Below are positions 16,781-25,972 of a DNA stretch of 44,779 bases, in pieces. The stretch lies in assembly GCA_035306605.1 (NCBI GenBank), contig DATGNR010000017.1; one strand, 5' to 3'. Below the pieces are notes generated by a model, which saw only the letters and a list, made by a program, of their open reading frames with translations, was not told the DNA's origin and made no database searches. Made by a program: the position numbers and the translations under genes. The stretch comes from Xanthomarina sp035306605. Lineage in GTDB: Bacteria; Bacteroidota; Bacteroidia; Flavobacteriales; Flavobacteriaceae. How positions within the stretch are numbered: the stretch's first letter is position 1; each line of letters opens with the position of its first letter.

Positions 16781-17278
16781 ATGAAAAATAATAAGCTACA
16801 TAATATTAAGAATTCTGGTTTTAAAACCCCAGAAAATTACTTTTCTAATTTAGAAGATAAAGTTATGTTGCAGGTGCTATTAGAAGAAAAAATAGACCGA
16901 ACAGCTTTTAAAACTCCAGATAATTATTTCGAATCACTTGATAACAGAATTATCAGTCAAGTATCGAAAAAATCTGAAACAAAAATTATTTCTTTACCTA
17001 CAAAACGTAAAATTATTGCTCTTACTGGAGTGGCTGCTGCTATTATATTACTTTTTAATCTTAACTTATTTAATAACGAATTTTCTTTTAGCTCAATTGA
17101 TAATGAAGTACTCGAGAATTATGTATCCAACCAAGAGTTTGAGGAGTTTGATCTGGAGACTGTAATTATTAAAGACATAGATATTTCATCTTTCATTAAA
17201 GAAGAATCAATTAGCGATGCTTCTTTAGAAAATTATTTATACAACGTATCAGAATTAGAAGATTTTATTTCTGAATAA
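16781..17278 (+). CDS. Single-TM protein with duplicated FKTPxNYF motif, likely anti-sigma
   Basis: 165 residues with one transmembrane helix at about 78-97 (KIIALTGVAAAIILLFNLNL). The cytoplasmic N-terminal part holds two copies of the same unit, FKTPENYF (14-21) and FKTPDNYF (43-50), each followed by xxL(E/D)xx(V/I)xxQV, 29 residues apart. The C-terminal part is strongly acidic. It has no zinc-binding anti-sigma motif (HxxxCxxC). Its place directly after an ECF sigma gene, plus the topology, suggests it sequesters the sigma factor. Function is inferred from position and topology. Confidence 0.7.
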   Translation: MKNNKLHNIKNSGFKTPENYFSNLEDKVMLQVLLEEKIDRTAFKTPDNYFESLDNRIISQVSKKSETKIISLPTKRKIIALTGVAAAIILLFNLNLFNNEFSFSSIDNEVLENYVSNQEFEEFDLETVIIKDIDISSFIKEESISDASLENYLYNVSELEDFISE

Positions 17279-17288
17279 TATAACAAAA

Positions 17289-17729
17289 ATGAAACATATC
17301 AGCATTTTAATTCTATTTATCACTATAAGTTTAAACACTTTTGGACAAGATAGAAATGAGAGAATAAAAGCTCTTAAAACAGCTTATATTACAGAACAAT
17401 TAGAACTAACAAAGGCTGAAGCCGAAAAATTTTGGCCTATATACAATGCCTTTGAGGAAAATAGGTCTGAATTAAGAGATGAAGCCCATAAGGATATAAG
17501 TAATGAAGATTATTCTAAATTAACAGAAACTGAAGCCAAAGCAATACTTGCTGACATGATAACTTTAAACAACCGAAGAAAAGACATTTACAACAACCTT
17601 ATTTCAGATTTAAAGAAAGTTATCCCTTCTAAAAAGATTGTACTTTTAAAACAATCTGAATACCAATTCAATAAAAAAATGTTCGAGGAATATAGAAAAA
17701 GACATCACCAAGAATCTAAAGGAAAATAA
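17289..17729 (+). CDS. Exported helical sensor-like protein (Spy/CpxP-like, ECF-associated)
   Basis: 146 residues with a signal peptide MKHISILILFITISLNTFGQ. The mature part is all-helical and charged: LELTKAEAEKFWPIYNAFEENRSELRDEA, then TETEAKAILADMITLNNRRKDIYNNL and VIPSKKIVLLKQSEYQFNKKMFEEYRKR, ending in a basic His-rich tail (RHHQESKGK). This layout is that of small periplasmic sensors linked to ECF sigma factors and is reminiscent of Spy/CpxP. It would sense envelope stress or metals in the periplasm. Eleven bases separate it from the upstream gene. The terminator that follows closes the three-gene unit. Confidence 0.75.
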   Translation: MKHISILILFITISLNTFGQDRNERIKALKTAYITEQLELTKAEAEKFWPIYNAFEENRSELRDEAHKDISNEDYSKLTETEAKAILADMITLNNRRKDIYNNLISDLKKVIPSKKIVLLKQSEYQFNKKMFEEYRKRHHQESKGK

Positions 17730-17759
17730 AAAAAAGAAGCCAATTGGCTTCTTTTTTTT
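17728..17759. terminator. Bidirectional intrinsic terminator
   Basis: Near-perfect palindrome AAGAAGCC-AATT-GGCTTCTT flanked by A- and T-runs. It lies between the sensor gene (stop 17729) and the convergent lipoprotein gene (stop at 17758), overlapping the stop codon of both. Confidence 0.92.
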
Positions 17760-18798
17760 ATTTAAAAATCAACTTACTAATTCTTCCTTGCCCGGCAGCA
17801 TAAGCAATACTATCATTTAGAAATCTTAAAGTATAAAAACCTTCTTTACTTATATTTTTCCACGACAAGCCACCGTCGTTACTATAATCAATACCCTTAA
17901 AACCGATAGTTACTAACTCCTTCCCTGCTCTATTTGGGATGTATTGCACACAACTTCTATAACCTGGATCCTGTCCCTCTGATACAAGTTCCCATGTTTT
18001 CCCACCATCTTTAGTCCTCATTTTATTAGCTGAGTTATCATCTGGATTTGTATAATCGCCACCAATAGCAAATCCGTTCATCTCATCATTAAATGCAATG
18101 GAATAAATTCCTTCTGTTTCCTTATCATTCACAATTGGAGAGTCCATTATCTCCCAAGACATTCCCTTATCTTCAGAATAATATACTCTTCCAGCAGTTG
18201 TACCAATCCAAGTATTATTTCCCACTACAGCAATATTGGTATTACTTGCAGCAAAAGCACCTTCAGTTTCTAATATGGTTGGAAAGGCAGAACAAGGAAC
18301 CTTCTTCCACGAATTACCTCCATCTCTAGTAATAATTATATTTAAACACCCTTCGGTAGAATCTCCAATTGCAATACCTTCTTGATTATTCCAAAAAGTC
18401 ATAGCATTATAAAATGCTTTCGGATGCTCATCTAAAAACACTAAATCCATGCTTCCATGATCTCCTGTTTTAAAAAGTAAACCTGGACTTTCTACACTTA
18501 ACATAAAAAAGTCACTAGTAGTATGTGCTACAGCTCTAAATTGAAGTGGCAAAGAATCATACTCTTGTTTAGATAATTGCCAGCTTTTTTTATTGGAATC
18601 ATAAAGTCCAAAAGCTCCATTATTAGCCGCAAAGGCAAGACTTTTATCGTCAAGAATTTCAATAGCCCGAATACTTAAAAGTGAATCTTCATAAATGGTT
18701 TCAATTTCAACTTTATTGAAATCTCTAGGAATAAAGCTTTCCTTTTCTTCACAAGAAACAATTAACGAAACAATAATAAAACTAAAATATCGAATCAT
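17758..18798 (-). CDS. BNR/YCF48-like beta-propeller lipoprotein
   Basis: 346 residues. The N-terminus MIRYFSFIIVSLIVSCEEKE is a lipoprotein signal with Cys at 16, placing it at a membrane outside the cytoplasm. Repeated Asp-box (BNR) motifs S/T-x-D-x-G-x-x-W are seen: TRDGGNSWKK, SEDKGMSWEI, TKDGGKTWEL and SNDGGLSWKN, which indicates a propeller of about six to seven blades. Homologues are often labelled oxidoreductase without experimental support; YCF48-type propellers act as assembly or stability factors. I see no catalytic motif. Divergent from the rsmB-like gene. Confidence 0.82.
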   Translation of the reverse strand: MIRYFSFIIVSLIVSCEEKESFIPRDFNKVEIETIYEDSLLSIRAIEILDDKSLAFAANNGAFGLYDSNKKSWQLSKQEYDSLPLQFRAVAHTTSDFFMLSVESPGLLFKTGDHGSMDLVFLDEHPKAFYNAMTFWNNQEGIAIGDSTEGCLNIIITRDGGNSWKKVPCSAFPTILETEGAFAASNTNIAVVGNNTWIGTTAGRVYYSEDKGMSWEIMDSPIVNDKETEGIYSIAFNDEMNGFAIGGDYTNPDDNSANKMRTKDGGKTWELVSEGQDPGYRSCVQYIPNRAGKELVTIGFKGIDYSNDGGLSWKNISKEGFYTLRFLNDSIAYAAGQGRISKLIFK

Positions 18799-18932
18799 AT
18801 TTATACAATTAATTAAGTAAATAAAAGTAGTTTATTAAGCGGAACTAAACAACATTTAATGATTAGAACGTCAAGAGAAGCGAGAATCATTTAACAATAA
18901 AAAAAACATTCGTGAATTAACGCCAATTAACG

Positions 18933-18940
18933 TAACTTTG
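18933..18940 (+). promoter_or_regulatory. -7 box before the RsmB-like gene
   Basis: TAACTTTG matches TAnnTTTG, 19 bases before the ATG at 18960. No clear TTG 17-23 bases upstream. Confidence 0.45.
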
Positions 18941-18959
18941 CAAGCTTATAAAACTAGAA

Positions 18960-20174
18960 ATGAGATTACACAGGAATTTATGTTTTGCAACAGTCGACGG
19001 TTTGTTACAAATCTTTAACGAAGACTTTTATGCAGATAAAGTTATCCAACAATTATTAAAAAGAGACAAACGATGGGGAGCAAGAGATCGAGCATTTGTT
19101 GCTGAAACCACCTATGATATAGTAAGATGGAAGCGTCTTTACGCTGAAATTGCAGACGTCAAAGAACCTTTTAATCGCGACGATATTTGGCGTATTTTTG
19201 CTGTTTGGGCAACTCTAAGAGGTATTAAACTACCTGATTGGAGCTATTTTGAAAAAACACCTACAAGGAAAATTAAAGGACGTTTTGATGAACTTTCTAA
19301 AATTAGAAAATTCAAAGAATCCATTCCAGATTGGTTAGATGAATTAGGAGAGAAAGAACTTGGAAAGGAAGTTTGGACAAAAGAAATAGCTGCACTTAAC
19401 GAGCAAGCAGATGTTATTTTAAGAGTAAATACGCTTAATACTACAAAAGAAAAATTACAAGCAGAGTTATTTGATTTGGATATAGAAACCGAATCAATTA
19501 AAGATTATCCAAATGCTTTAAAACTAAAAGAACGTGCAAACGTATTTACAACAGAAGCTTTTCAAAAAGGACATTTTGAAGTTCAAGACGCATCTTCACA
19601 ATTGGTTGCTGAATTTTTAAATGTAGAACCAGGTATGCGTGTTGTTGATGCTTGCGCTGGCGCAGGAGGAAAAGCCTTACACATTGCTTCTCTTATGGAG
19701 AATAAAGGTCAAATTATTGCCTTAGATATCTACGATCATAAATTAAAAGAATTAAAACGTAGAGCTAAACGAAACGGCGCCTTTAATATAGAACCTAGAC
19801 ATATAGATTCAACCAAAGTCATAAAAAAACTTTACGATAAAGCTGATCGGGTTTTAATAGATGCTCCGTGCTCTGGATTAGGCGTGTTACGTAGAAATCC
19901 AGATGCAAAATGGAAATTACAACCAGAGTTTATTGAAACAATCAAAAAAACCCAGCAGGAAATTCTTCAACAGTATTCTAGAATGGTTAAAGCAGGAGGA
20001 CAACTTGTTTACGCTACTTGTTCTATTTTACCTTCAGAAAACAAAAACCAAGTAGATTTATTTTTAACATCTGAAATGGGAAAAGATTTTACCTTTGTAA
20101 AAGATCAAAGTATTTTAGCACATAAATCTGGTTTTGACGGGTTTTACATGGCTTTATTAGAAAAGAAGAAATAA
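18960..20174 (+). CDS. RsmB/NOL1-family RNA (cytosine-5)-methyltransferase
   Basis: SAM-dependent m5C methyltransferase of 404 residues. An N-terminal helical region (about 1-150) precedes the catalytic domain: SAM-binding VVDACAGAGGKALHIAS (about 225-241), DAPCSGLGVLRRNPDAKW with the conserved PC Cys (about 301-318), and YATCSILPSENKNQV with the catalytic TC Cys (about 346-360). It resembles RsmB (16S rRNA C967) but the N-terminal NusB-like domain is short, so the exact target is uncertain. The downstream nuclease gene starts 6 bases later. Confidence 0.9.
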   Translation: MRLHRNLCFATVDGLLQIFNEDFYADKVIQQLLKRDKRWGARDRAFVAETTYDIVRWKRLYAEIADVKEPFNRDDIWRIFAVWATLRGIKLPDWSYFEKTPTRKIKGRFDELSKIRKFKESIPDWLDELGEKELGKEVWTKEIAALNEQADVILRVNTLNTTKEKLQAELFDLDIETESIKDYPNALKLKERANVFTTEAFQKGHFEVQDASSQLVAEFLNVEPGMRVVDACAGAGGKALHIASLMENKGQIIALDIYDHKLKELKRRAKRNGAFNIEPRHIDSTKVIKKLYDKADRVLIDAPCSGLGVLRRNPDAKWKLQPEFIETIKKTQQEILQQYSRMVKAGGQLVYATCSILPSENKNQVDLFLTSEMGKDFTFVKDQSILAHKSGFDGFYMALLEKKK

Positions 20175-20180
20175 AACAAT

Positions 20181-22010
20181 ATGAGACACATCTACCTTAT
20201 TTTAACACTTATATTTTCATTAAGTGTTTCCGCTCAAATTCCTGCTGATTATTATAACTCAGCAACTGGAACAGGTTTTACCTTAAAAACTCAATTAAAA
20301 AATATTATAGCGAATGGCCACGTAGCTCGTTCTTACGATCAATTATACGATGGTGCAGGAATTTCTAATTCCCAAGGTTACGTTGACACACATTCTGATA
20401 TTAATGTAACTGGAGGAGCTAATTATGAAAATGACGGAACGGTTTTAGATTTTTATTCTGAAAACCCTAATGGACCAGACCCATATAACTTCACACATAA
20501 TGTAGATGAAGGTGGAAACCAAACGGCTGAAGGAGACTGCTATAATAGAGAACATATTGTTCCACAATCTTCTTTCAACAGTAATTCACCAATGCAAAGT
20601 GATATTCATCATGTAATCCCTACGGATTGTCGTGTAAATAATTACAGAAGTAATTATGCATTTGGAATTGTTGGTAACGCAACACGAACTTCTCTAAACG
20701 GATCTAAAGTTGGAACCAGTGCTATGCCTGGATATTCTAGTGTTGTTTTTGAACCTATAGATGAATTTAAAGGAGATATAGCAAGAGCTATCTTATACTT
20801 TGCAACTCGTTATGAGGATAACATTCATAACTATACTAGTTTTGATATGTTTAATGGTAGTAATGACCAAGTATTTCACACTTGGGCTATTGATGTACTT
20901 TTAGATTGGCACTATAACGTAGATCCGGTTGACCAAAGAGAAAGAGAAAGAAATAAAGCTGCTTACAGATTCCAAGGAAATGCAAACCCGTTTGTTGACC
21001 ATCCAGAATATGCAAACATGATATGGAATCCAAGTCCAGATACTGAAGCTCCAACAACCCCACTTAACCTTGTTGCTTCAAACCCAACAGACAATTCCAT
21101 TGTTTTAACCTGGACGGCTTCTACAGATAATATTGGTGTAACCTCATACGACATCTATGTAAATAACGGACAGACAAGCTCTTACAATACAAACAATATA
21201 ACTTTTACAGTAACAGGATTAACAGCTGCAACGCAGTATTGTTTTACTATTAAAGCAAAAGATGCTGCTGGAAACGAATCTAGTTTTAGCAATCAAGCCT
21301 GTGAGACAACTACAGATAATGGTTCTACAGGTGGGTCTGAATGTTTAGCTGAAACTTTTGAAAACATTCCTGCCAACACAAATAATTATACTTCAAAAAA
21401 TTGGACTGGCGATAATGGCGGATCATGGACAGCAACAGATGCTCGTACAGATCAAACCCTAAATAACAGAGCAATTACTATAAGAAATGGTGCCCTTACT
21501 GCACCAACTATACCTGGAGGAATTGGAGAACTAACTGTTTCAACCAAACGTGTTTTTGGTGGTACTAGTGGAAGTTTTAATCTAAAAGTAAACGGTACTG
21601 TGGTTGGAACGATCCCTTATGGCGATCAAGATGTTGTACAAACAACAACAATCCCAAATATAAATGTAAGTGGAGATGTTTCTATTGTAATTGACGGAAA
21701 TAGCTCAACAAACAGAGTTGTTTTTGACGATTTATCTTGGACATGCTACACTCCTACTATAGGAATTGACGATTTCACACTAATCGATTTGGCTATTTAT
21801 CCAAATCCAGTTGACAACAACCTCAATATTCAATTTAAAGGTTCTGATAAAATCCAAGTTGAAATATTTGATATCCTTGGAAAAAAAGTATTTAATAGAA
21901 CTCTACAGCAATCTCAAAATATACCGCTTGAAAATTTAAAGTCAGGTATTTATATTATGAAATTAACCCAAGGCAATTCAACTATTACAAAGAAATTAAT
22001 AAAAAAATAA
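20181..22010 (+). CDS. Secreted endonuclease I with Fn3 and T9SS sorting domain
   Basis: 609 residues with signal peptide MRHIYLILTLIFSLSVSAQ. Endonuclease I (EndA/NucM) domain at about 20-275: the key core NREHIVPQSSFN (about 122-133) and HHVIPTDCRVNNYRSNYAFG. A fibronectin III module follows (about 290-375: PLNLVASNPTDNSIVLTW ... YCFTIKAKDAAGNES). Next comes a beta-sandwich region (about 385-525), and a C-terminal type A T9SS sorting domain (IYPNPVDNNLNIQF ... IFDILGKKVF ... LKSGIYIMKLTQ ... TKKLIKK). The enzyme degrades extracellular DNA, likely for phosphate, nitrogen or biofilm use. The short gap to the methyltransferase suggests cotranscription. Confidence 0.93.
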   Translation: MRHIYLILTLIFSLSVSAQIPADYYNSATGTGFTLKTQLKNIIANGHVARSYDQLYDGAGISNSQGYVDTHSDINVTGGANYENDGTVLDFYSENPNGPDPYNFTHNVDEGGNQTAEGDCYNREHIVPQSSFNSNSPMQSDIHHVIPTDCRVNNYRSNYAFGIVGNATRTSLNGSKVGTSAMPGYSSVVFEPIDEFKGDIARAILYFATRYEDNIHNYTSFDMFNGSNDQVFHTWAIDVLLDWHYNVDPVDQRERERNKAAYRFQGNANPFVDHPEYANMIWNPSPDTEAPTTPLNLVASNPTDNSIVLTWTASTDNIGVTSYDIYVNNGQTSSYNTNNITFTVTGLTAATQYCFTIKAKDAAGNESSFSNQACETTTDNGSTGGSECLAETFENIPANTNNYTSKNWTGDNGGSWTATDARTDQTLNNRAITIRNGALTAPTIPGGIGELTVSTKRVFGGTSGSFNLKVNGTVVGTIPYGDQDVVQTTTIPNINVSGDVSIVIDGNSSTNRVVFDDLSWTCYTPTIGIDDFTLIDLAIYPNPVDNNLNIQFKGSDKIQVEIFDILGKKVFNRTLQQSQNIPLENLKSGIYIMKLTQGNSTITKKLIKK

Positions 22011-22015
22011 GCAAT

Positions 22016-22045
22016 AAAGCGACTTTAACGAGTCGCTTTTTTTTT
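22016..22045 (+). terminator. Intrinsic terminator
   Basis: Perfect 9-bp stem AAAGCGACT (22016-22024) / AGTCGCTTT (22031-22039), 6-base loop, T-run to 22045, six bases after the nuclease stop. Confidence 0.92.
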
Positions 22046-22113
22046 GTTCAAAACCTAATATACAACCCTAAATATTCAACAAATTAAATAGTAATTATTA
22101 CGTTGAAAAAGGG

Positions 22114-22121
22114 TAAATTTG
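22114..22121 (+). promoter_or_regulatory. -7 box before purL
   Basis: TAAATTTG matches TAnnTTTG, 31 bases before the purL ATG at 22152. It argues against an earlier start at the TTG at 22119, which lies inside this box. No purine riboswitch is visible in the leader. Confidence 0.45.
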
Positions 22122-22151
22122 CATTTTAAACACAACTCTAATTTATACATA

Positions 22152-25100
22152 ATGATTCATTTCTTCGGAAACCAAAACAGTAAAGTATTTGCTGTTCAAG
22201 CAACAAAAGAATTATCAACTGAAACCATCTCTAAATTGACATGGTTATTTGGCAACCAACCTAAAATAGAACAAGCATCGCTAGATGCTTTTTTTGTTGG
22301 TCCACGTGCTGCCATGATTACCCCTTGGAGTACAAATGCAGTAGAAATTACCCAAAACATGGGAATTGAAGGCATAATCCGTATAGAGGAATTCCTAATG
22401 GTATCTGAGGATTTTAAGGAATTCGATCCTATGATTTCAGAAAAATACCAAGGCTTGAATCAATCGTCTTTTGATATTAATATAAAACCTGAAAACATTC
22501 TTTATATTGAAGATATTTCAGCATACAATCAAAAGGAAGGTTTAGCTTTAAACGATGAAGAGATTGAATATCTTGAGGGTGTTTCTAAAAAGATAGGCAG
22601 ATCATTAACCGATTCGGAAGTGTTTGGGTTTTCTCAAGTAAATTCTGAACACTGTCGTCATAAAATCTTTAACGGAACATTTATAATTGATGGCGAAGAA
22701 AAACCAACTTCCCTTTTCAAATTAATTAAAGAAACATCCAAGCAACATCCTAACGATATTGTTTCAGCATATAAAGACAACGTCGCTTTTGTTAAAGGTC
22801 CAAGAGTAGAACAATTTGCGCCTAAATCTGCAGATAAACCAGATTACTACCAAACAAAAGATTTCGATTCTGTTATTTCTTTAAAAGCAGAAACTCACAA
22901 CTTTCCTACAACTGTAGAACCTTTTAATGGTGCTGCTACAGGTACTGGTGGCGAAATTAGAGACAGGCTAGCTGGAGGAAAAGGTTCATTACCATTAGCA
23001 GGAACTGCTGTTTATATGACATCTTATTCAAGATTGGAAGAGTCACGTCCTTGGGAGCAAAAAATGGAAGCCCGTCCATGGTTATACCAAACCCCAATGG
23101 ATATCTTAATAAAAGCTAGTAATGGTGCATCAGACTTCGGAAACAAATTCGGTCAACCTCTTATCTGTGGTTCTGTTTTAACTTTTGAACACGATGAAAC
23201 TGAAAGTACTATCATAAATGGAGAAAAACGATCTAACAGAAAACTTGGTTACGACAAAGTAATCATGCAAGCCGGAGGAATTGGTTACGGTAAAGCAGAT
23301 CAAGCCATAAAAGAAACCCCAAAACCAGGGGATAAAATTGTAATTCTTGGTGGTGAAAACTACCGAATTGGAATGGGTGGAGCTGCTGTTTCCTCTGCAG
23401 ATACTGGAGAATTTTCTTCTGGAATCGAATTAAACGCCGTACAACGTTCTAACCCTGAAATGCAAAAACGAGCTGCAAATGCTGTTCGTGGAATGGTTGA
23501 AAGCGATGAGAATCATATTGTTTCTATTCATGATCATGGAGCTGGTGGGCACTTAAATTGCTTATCAGAATTAGTAGAAGATACAGGTGGAGACATCAAC
23601 CTAGATAAATTACCTGTTGGAGACCCTACCCTATCTGCAAAAGAAATTATTGGAAACGAATCTCAAGAAAGAATGGGATTAGTAATTTCTGAAGAACATA
23701 TAGATAAACTACAAAAAATTGCCGACCGTGAACGTTCACCAATGTACACTGTTGGTGATGTTACTGATAACGACAGATTTACTTTTGAATCTAAAACCAA
23801 AGGAGATAAACCTATGGATTTAGCTTTAGAAGATATGTTTGGAAGTTCTCCAAAAACTATCATGACAGACAATTCTGTTGATAGAAATTATGGAGGAATT
23901 TCTTATAATACTGATAAATTTCACGATTATCTTGAGCAATTATTACAATTAGAAGCTGTTGCTTGTAAAGATTGGCTTACCAATAAAGTAGACCGTTGTG
24001 TTGGTGGAAAAGTTGCCAAACAACAATGTGCTGGTCCGTTACAATTACCTTTAAACAACGTAGGTGTTATGGCACTTGATTATAAAGGCAAAGAAGGAGT
24101 AGCAACAACTATTGGTCACGCACCTATTTCCGGGTTAATTAATCCTGCGGCTGGAAGCAGAAATGCCATTACAGAATCCTTAACCAATATGGTTTGGGCT
24201 CCTTTAAAAGATGGTTTACAAAGTGTTTCCTTATCTGCTAACTGGATGTGGCCTTGTAAAAACGAAGGTGAAGATGCCAGACTTTACGAAGCAGTTGAAG
24301 CTGTTTCAGAATTTGCAATCGGATTAGGAATCAATGTTCCAACAGGCAAAGATTCACTTTCTATGAAGCAAAAATACCCTAATGAAGAAGTTATTTCTCC
24401 TGGTACAGTAATTATTTCTGCAGCTGGAAACTGTAACGATATCAATAAAGTAGTAGAACCTGTTTTTCAGAAAAACGGAGGAGACATCTATTATATCAAC
24501 ATTTCTCAAGACGATTTTAAATTAGGAGGAAGCTCTTTCGCTCAAATTTTAAATAAAGTTGGTAACGAAACACCAAATGTAAAAAGTGCCGATTACGTAA
24601 AAACCGTATTTAATACGATACAAAAACTAATTAAAGAAGATAAAATTCTTGCTGGCCACGATGTTGCTTCAGGAGGATTAGTCACTACCTTACTAGAAAT
24701 GTGTTTTGCCGACAATAATCTTGGCGCAGAACTCGATTTAAGTGCAATAAACCAAAAGGATTCATTTAAAGTTTTATTTGCTGAAAATTCCGGAATTGTT
24801 TTTCAAGCAACAGACAACTCTATTGAAAAAGTTTTAGCTGATGCGAACATTGAATTCTTTAACATAGGAAAAGTTCAAGAAAGTGATGTTTTAAGTATAA
24901 TTAACAACAACCACGTATTCCTTTTAACTGTTTCTAGGTTACGTGACGTTTGGTATAAAACTTCATTTTTATTAGACCAAAAACAAACTGCAAACGGTTT
25001 ATCTCAAGATCGTTTTGATAATTATAAAAACCAACCATTAAAATATATTTTCCCTAACCATTTTACAGGAAAATTAAAAGATACTGTAGGTTTAAAAAAT

Positions 25101-25859
25101 TCACAACCAAGACCAAAAGCTGCAATCATTCGGGAAAAAGGTTCAAACTCTGAACGCGAAATGGCAAACGCTATGTACTTAGCTGGATTTGATGTAAAAG
25201 ATGTGCACATGACCGATTTAATTTCGGGCCGTGAAACGCTAGAAGACATTCAGTTTATTGGAGCTGTTGGTGGTTTCTCTAACTCCGATGTTTTAGGTTC
25301 TGCAAAAGGTTGGGCTGGTGCTTTCTTATATAATGAAAAAGCAAATACTGCTTTAAAGAAATTCTTTGAAAGAGAAGACACACTTTCTGTTGGTATTTGT
25401 AACGGTGCTCAACTTTGGATGGAACTAGGTTTAGTAAATCCAGAGCATGATACGCACGGAAAACTAACTTATAATAATTCTAAAAAACACGAAAGTTCTT
25501 TTACTTCTGTAGAAATTCAAAAAAACAACTCTGTAATGCTTTCTAGTTTAGAAGGCTCTAAATTAGGTGTTTGGATTTCCCACGGAGAAGGTAAATTCAG
25601 CTTACCAAAAGAAGAAAGTGCATATAATATTGTAGCTAAATATGGTTACGAAGGATATCCTGCAAACCCTAATGGTTCAGACTTTAACACAGCAATGATG
25701 TGTGATAAAACAGGAAGACACTTAGTAACTATGCCACATATCGAGCGTTCTACCTTCCAATGGAACTGGGCAAACTATCCAACAGGAAGAAAAGATGAAG
25801 TTTCTCCATGGCTAGAAGCTTTTGTTAATGCTAGAAAATGGATTGAAAATAAAAACTAA
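22152..25859 (+). CDS. purL: Phosphoribosylformylglycinamidine synthase (single chain)
   Basis: Fourth step of purine synthesis: FGAR + glutamine + ATP to FGAM. 1235 residues, the long single-chain form with N-terminal, linker, two AIRS-like and C-terminal glutaminase domains. The linker carries FSQVNSEHCRHKIFNG (about 158-173), the AIRS core includes AETHNFPTTVEPFNGAATGTGGEIRD, and the glutaminase domain has the nucleophile in GICNGAQLWMEL and the His in WISHGEGKF. The end, MPHIERSTFQWNWANYP, fits. The start at 22152 (MIHFFGNQNSKVF) gives the family N-terminus; the frame opening at 22119 is not needed. Bounded by terminators, so monocistronic. Confidence 0.96.
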   Translation: MIHFFGNQNSKVFAVQATKELSTETISKLTWLFGNQPKIEQASLDAFFVGPRAAMITPWSTNAVEITQNMGIEGIIRIEEFLMVSEDFKEFDPMISEKYQGLNQSSFDINIKPENILYIEDISAYNQKEGLALNDEEIEYLEGVSKKIGRSLTDSEVFGFSQVNSEHCRHKIFNGTFIIDGEEKPTSLFKLIKETSKQHPNDIVSAYKDNVAFVKGPRVEQFAPKSADKPDYYQTKDFDSVISLKAETHNFPTTVEPFNGAATGTGGEIRDRLAGGKGSLPLAGTAVYMTSYSRLEESRPWEQKMEARPWLYQTPMDILIKASNGASDFGNKFGQPLICGSVLTFEHDETESTIINGEKRSNRKLGYDKVIMQAGGIGYGKADQAIKETPKPGDKIVILGGENYRIGMGGAAVSSADTGEFSSGIELNAVQRSNPEMQKRAANAVRGMVESDENHIVSIHDHGAGGHLNCLSELVEDTGGDINLDKLPVGDPTLSAKEIIGNESQERMGLVISEEHIDKLQKIADRERSPMYTVGDVTDNDRFTFESKTKGDKPMDLALEDMFGSSPKTIMTDNSVDRNYGGISYNTDKFHDYLEQLLQLEAVACKDWLTNKVDRCVGGKVAKQQCAGPLQLPLNNVGVMALDYKGKEGVATTIGHAPISGLINPAAGSRNAITESLTNMVWAPLKDGLQSVSLSANWMWPCKNEGEDARLYEAVEAVSEFAIGLGINVPTGKDSLSMKQKYPNEEVISPGTVIISAAGNCNDINKVVEPVFQKNGGDIYYINISQDDFKLGGSSFAQILNKVGNETPNVKSADYVKTVFNTIQKLIKEDKILAGHDVASGGLVTTLLEMCFADNNLGAELDLSAINQKDSFKVLFAENSGIVFQATDNSIEKVLADANIEFFNIGKVQESDVLSIINNNHVFLLTVSRLRDVWYKTSFLLDQKQTANGLSQDRFDNYKNQPLKYIFPNHFTGKLKDTVGLKNSQPRPKAAIIREKGSNSEREMANAMYLAGFDVKDVHMTDLISGRETLEDIQFIGAVGGFSNSDVLGSAKGWAGAFLYNEKANTALKKFFEREDTLSVGICNGAQLWMELGLVNPEHDTHGKLTYNNSKKHESSFTSVEIQKNNSVMLSSLEGSKLGVWISHGEGKFSLPKEESAYNIVAKYGYEGYPANPNGSDFNTAMMCDKTGRHLVTMPHIERSTFQWNWANYPTGRKDEVSPWLEAFVNARKWIENKN

Positions 25860-25880
25860 CAATTCAATCAACTATAAATC

Positions 25881-25911
25881 AAGGAGCTTTAATAATTTAG
25901 CTCCTTTTTTT
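25881..25911 (+). terminator. purL intrinsic terminator
   Basis: 8-bp arms AAGGAGCT (25881-25888) and AGCTCCTT (25899-25906), 10-base loop, T-run. It lies 21 bases after the purL stop. Confidence 0.88.
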
Positions 25912-25972
25912 ATGCTGTCATTTGAATATCATTTTTATTTTCATAATTTGCAAGACTTCAAACCATATAATA

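Noticed and set aside
22119..22151. Upstream TTG start for purL
   Set aside because: It lies within the -7 box; the family N-terminus begins at 22152.
25912..25972. A copy of the MarR palindrome before the acyl-CoA ligase
   Set aside because: I looked and found none; no exact TAnnTTTG box either.
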